Below, in pieces: positions 62,245-64,000 of a stretch of DNA of 64,000 nt (positions are counted from its first letter, which is position 1; each line of letters starts with the position of its first letter). Source of the DNA: Bacteroidota bacterium. GTDB lineage: Bacteria > Bacteroidota > Bacteroidia > Flavobacteriales_D > Crocinitomicaceae. The DNA is taken from NCBI GenBank assembly GCA_024280295.1, contig JAJRQK010000047.1, positions 1 through 64,000 of the forward strand, written 5' to 3'. A program made the position numbers and the translations under genes. The notes under the pieces are model-generated. The model saw only the letters and a program-made list of their open reading frames with translations. It had not been told where the DNA came from and did no database searches.

Positions 62245-64000
62245 TCATCTGATTATATTTATGTGACCAACCTTCTCTCGAACATCCGTCATTTCTACAT
62301 CAAAGGAATTTTTATATCGCATTTTCCAAATATACGCTCCATCTTGAACGTGAACACCTAATCCGTTCGTTCCATCCCATATAAATGTATCATCGTAAGC
62401 CTCAAATATTTTTTGCCCCCATCTATTGTAAATAACAAACTCAAATTCATCAAAGATGCACTCATGAGAAATTCTGAATCCATTATTATGTTCATCAGCA
62501 TTTGGCGTGAATGTATTTGGGACATAAATTGGGCAATCACAATCAATCACGAAGAACAATACTGTATCTCCTACATCTCCACATCCATAAGCCATTCCTG
62601 CTATTTGTATTGTATCTTCTAAATGATATAATTCTGTATATGTAAAGATATTCCCTTCAGTTCCATCGTACCAATGTAAGGAATCCAAATTGTTTATTTC
62701 AGGCGCAATAAAAATGATTTCTCCATCACAAATTTGTTTATCTGGCCCTAGCGTAAAGTCTACCCTACCAACTATCACATCAATAGAAGCGTATGCTGCA
62801 CATACTGCAAAGGCCTCAACAGTGTACGTACCTTCCCCAACAATAATAGACGCTGTTGTATCACCTGTATTCCACAAATAGGAAGCATTATCCATGGATG
62901 CTGTGATTTCAACCAAAGCTGTATCACACAGTAAAATCTGATCGATCAAATCAACAGTTGGAGTTGGCACCATCTGAATATCAAGTGTATCATACCCAGT
63001 ACAGTTATTGTTTCCAATTACCTGCACCCAAACTTGATTTTGAGAGTCAAATACATTCATCGATGTTGAATCACTTCCATCTGACCACAAGTAACTATTA
63101 TAAACTTGTCCTAGAGTATATGTGACAGTATCTTCATCGCAATATTTAGAAGGCCCAACAATAGAAGGCGTTGGAGCTAATATTTCAGTAATTTCTATTG
63201 TGTCTGATGATAGACAGCCAAAAACATCAACTACGTCAACATAATATATTCCCCCATCATTGATATCCACAGAAGAATTTGTCTCTAAAGTATTCCAAAG
63301 ATAAGTTACTCCTAAAGGGATTGCTGCATCAATCGTAATTGTTTCATACTCACAAATAATTTGATCCAAGCCTAAATTGATGTTTGATATTGCATGATAC
63401 CCAACGGTAATTGTATCCCTAGCAATGCAACCGTTCGTATCCATTACTTGCGCCCAAACAGTTGAGGAAGAGGAGATCAAATAGGTTGGCAAGATAGATC
63501 CGTCAGACCAAAGAACACTTCCTCCAAGAGGAATTGTTGGCACTAAAGCTAATGTGAATCCATCGCAAAGCATTGTATCATTACCTAAGTTATTTGAGAA
63601 ATTCAAGAAATCACTAACAATCAAGGAGTCTGTGGATGTTCCACATCCAGTTGTGATTGTTAACCAATAAACCCCTTGGTTGGTTACTGTAATATTTGGA
63701 ATATTATCTCCTGTGCTCCACAAATAAGATGGGTTAGAGACATTCACTGTTGACTGCATAGTTACAGGTGAACCAAAGCATACAGAAGTATCATTTCCTA
63801 AATTTACAACAGGTAATTGCGTTACATACACTTGCATTGAATCGTCAATCCAACAACCTTCAGGTGTCATGTAATTCACATAGTAATTTTGATCTAATGA
63901 AGGGTTAAAAACAGGTGTCGTTGACGTTGGATTTAATATCCCAGTTGTTGGTGTCCACGTAATATTAGATGAATTACCTAGATCAAGAGTGATTGTTTGA
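62245..64000 (-). CDS. Adhesin-like protein with gliding-motility-associated C-terminal domain (5' part outside window)
   Basis: The frame continues past the ORF-track Met at 63879 to the window edge (ITLDLGNSSNITWTPTTGIL), so the gene is cut at its 5' end. At least six Ig/PKD-like repeats follow, each of about 80 residues with a LGxDTxxCxG opening and a YLWSTGD-type strand (NLGNDTSVCFGSP, NLGNDTMLCDG, NLGLDQIICE). The end is a CHU_C/gliding-motility-associated domain (YVPNTFTPNADEHNNGF, FVIYNRWGQKIFEA, YIWKMRYKN). Such proteins are large T9SS cargo on the cell surface. Confidence 0.9.
   Translation of the reverse strand, partial: QTITLDLGNSSNITWTPTTGILNPTSTTPVFNPSLDQNYYVNYMTPEGCWIDDSMQVYVTQLPVVNLGNDTSVCFGSPVTMQSTVNVSNPSYLWSTGDNIPNITVTNQGVYWLTITTGCGTSTDSLIVSDFLNFSNNLGNDTMLCDGFTLALVPTIPLGGSVLWSDGSILPTYLISSSSTVWAQVMDTNGCIARDTITVGYHAISNINLGLDQIICEYETITIDAAIPLGVTYLWNTLETNSSVDINDGGIYYVDVVDVFGCLSSDTIEITEILAPTPSIVGPSKYCDEDTVTYTLGQVYNSYLWSDGSDSTSMNVFDSQNQVWVQVIGNNNCTGYDTLDIQMVPTPTVDLIDQILLCDTALVEITASMDNASYLWNTGDTTASIIVGEGTYTVEAFAVCAAYASIDVIVGRVDFTLGPDKQICDGEIIFIAPEINNLDSLHWYDGTEGNIFTYTELYHLEDTIQIAGMAYGCGDVGDTVLFFVIDCDCPIYVPNTFTPNADEHNNGFRISHECIFDEFEFVIYNRWGQKIFEAYDDTFIWDGTNGLGVHVQDGAYIWKMRYKNSFDVEMTDVREKVGHINIIR

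Overview
The window is a 64 kb piece of an AT-rich chromosome (low GC, long A/T-rich intergenic gaps, no visible Shine-Dalgarno pattern). It almost certainly comes from a member of the Bacteroidota, probably a Flavobacteriales lineage such as the Crocinitomicaceae/Cryomorphaceae group. Support: type IX secretion (T9SS) C-terminal sorting tails and a gliding-motility-associated C-terminal domain; fused CcoN-CcoO and fused ResB-CcsA; BshB1 of bacillithiol synthesis; an S16 protein with a long acidic tail; and repeated Bacteroidota-type -7 promoter elements (TAnnTTTG). The family-level placement is inference.

Layout. 1-4.7 kb: YigZ, a lipoprotein, a small hypothetical gene, the rpsP-rimM-trmN6 operon and an orphan HTH-like regulator. 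4.7-8.3 kb: a REP-like intergenic element, a secreted CsgG/FlgO-like protein, a DUF1801 protein with a small membrane protein, and an AraC-type regulator. 8.3-14.1 kb: an S9 peptidase, GNAT acetyltransferase, M28 peptidase, VanX-like dipeptidase and a class I aminotransferase. 14.1-25.4 kb: the most coherent block, a complete cbb3 oxidase locus reading hemN-ccoI then ccoS-ccoNO-ccoQ-ccoP-ccoG-ccoH-TauE/DsbD-like, with a divergent FNR-type regulator. Dyads resembling FNR/CRP sites lie at both promoter regions. 25.5-34 kb: a VWA protein, YdeI-like protein, cysteine desulfurase, glycosyltransferase, GreA-like protein, a T9SS CUB-like protein, a VOC protein and an outer-membrane protein. 34-43.8 kb: a secreted protein of unknown role, a membrane LytTR one-component regulator, dnaA, a thioesterase and a membrane patatin. 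44-53.7 kb: a SirB1-like protein, DnaE with a fused proofreading exonuclease, bshB1 and the cytochrome c maturation fusion ResB-CcsA. 54-64 kb: a Q/M-rich secreted protein, a decayed T9SS-cargo pseudogene, dnaK with a palindromic control region, an M23 endopeptidase, a T9SS protein and a large CHU_C-type adhesin-like protein cut by the window edge.

How the parts work together. The cbb3 block contains the oxidase, its copper P-type ATPase, its assembly factors and the oxygen-independent haem synthesis enzyme. The regulator next to it has an FNR-like cysteine pattern. The c-type cytochromes of the oxidase need the ResB-CcsA system found about 30 kb away. Most remaining genes are housekeeping or secreted/surface proteins. 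No CRISPR array, rRNA, tRNA, phage or complete insertion sequence was recognised.

I do not see an obviously new multi-gene system. The best leads are the paired FNR-like dyads with class-II and class-I-like spacing, unusually long G tracts inside ccoP and ccoQ, a recurring terminator-plus-motif module that may mark small RNAs, a palindromic dnaK control region, a tandem dyad upstream of a secreted-protein gene, and a membrane-spanning LytTR regulator beside a secreted protein.
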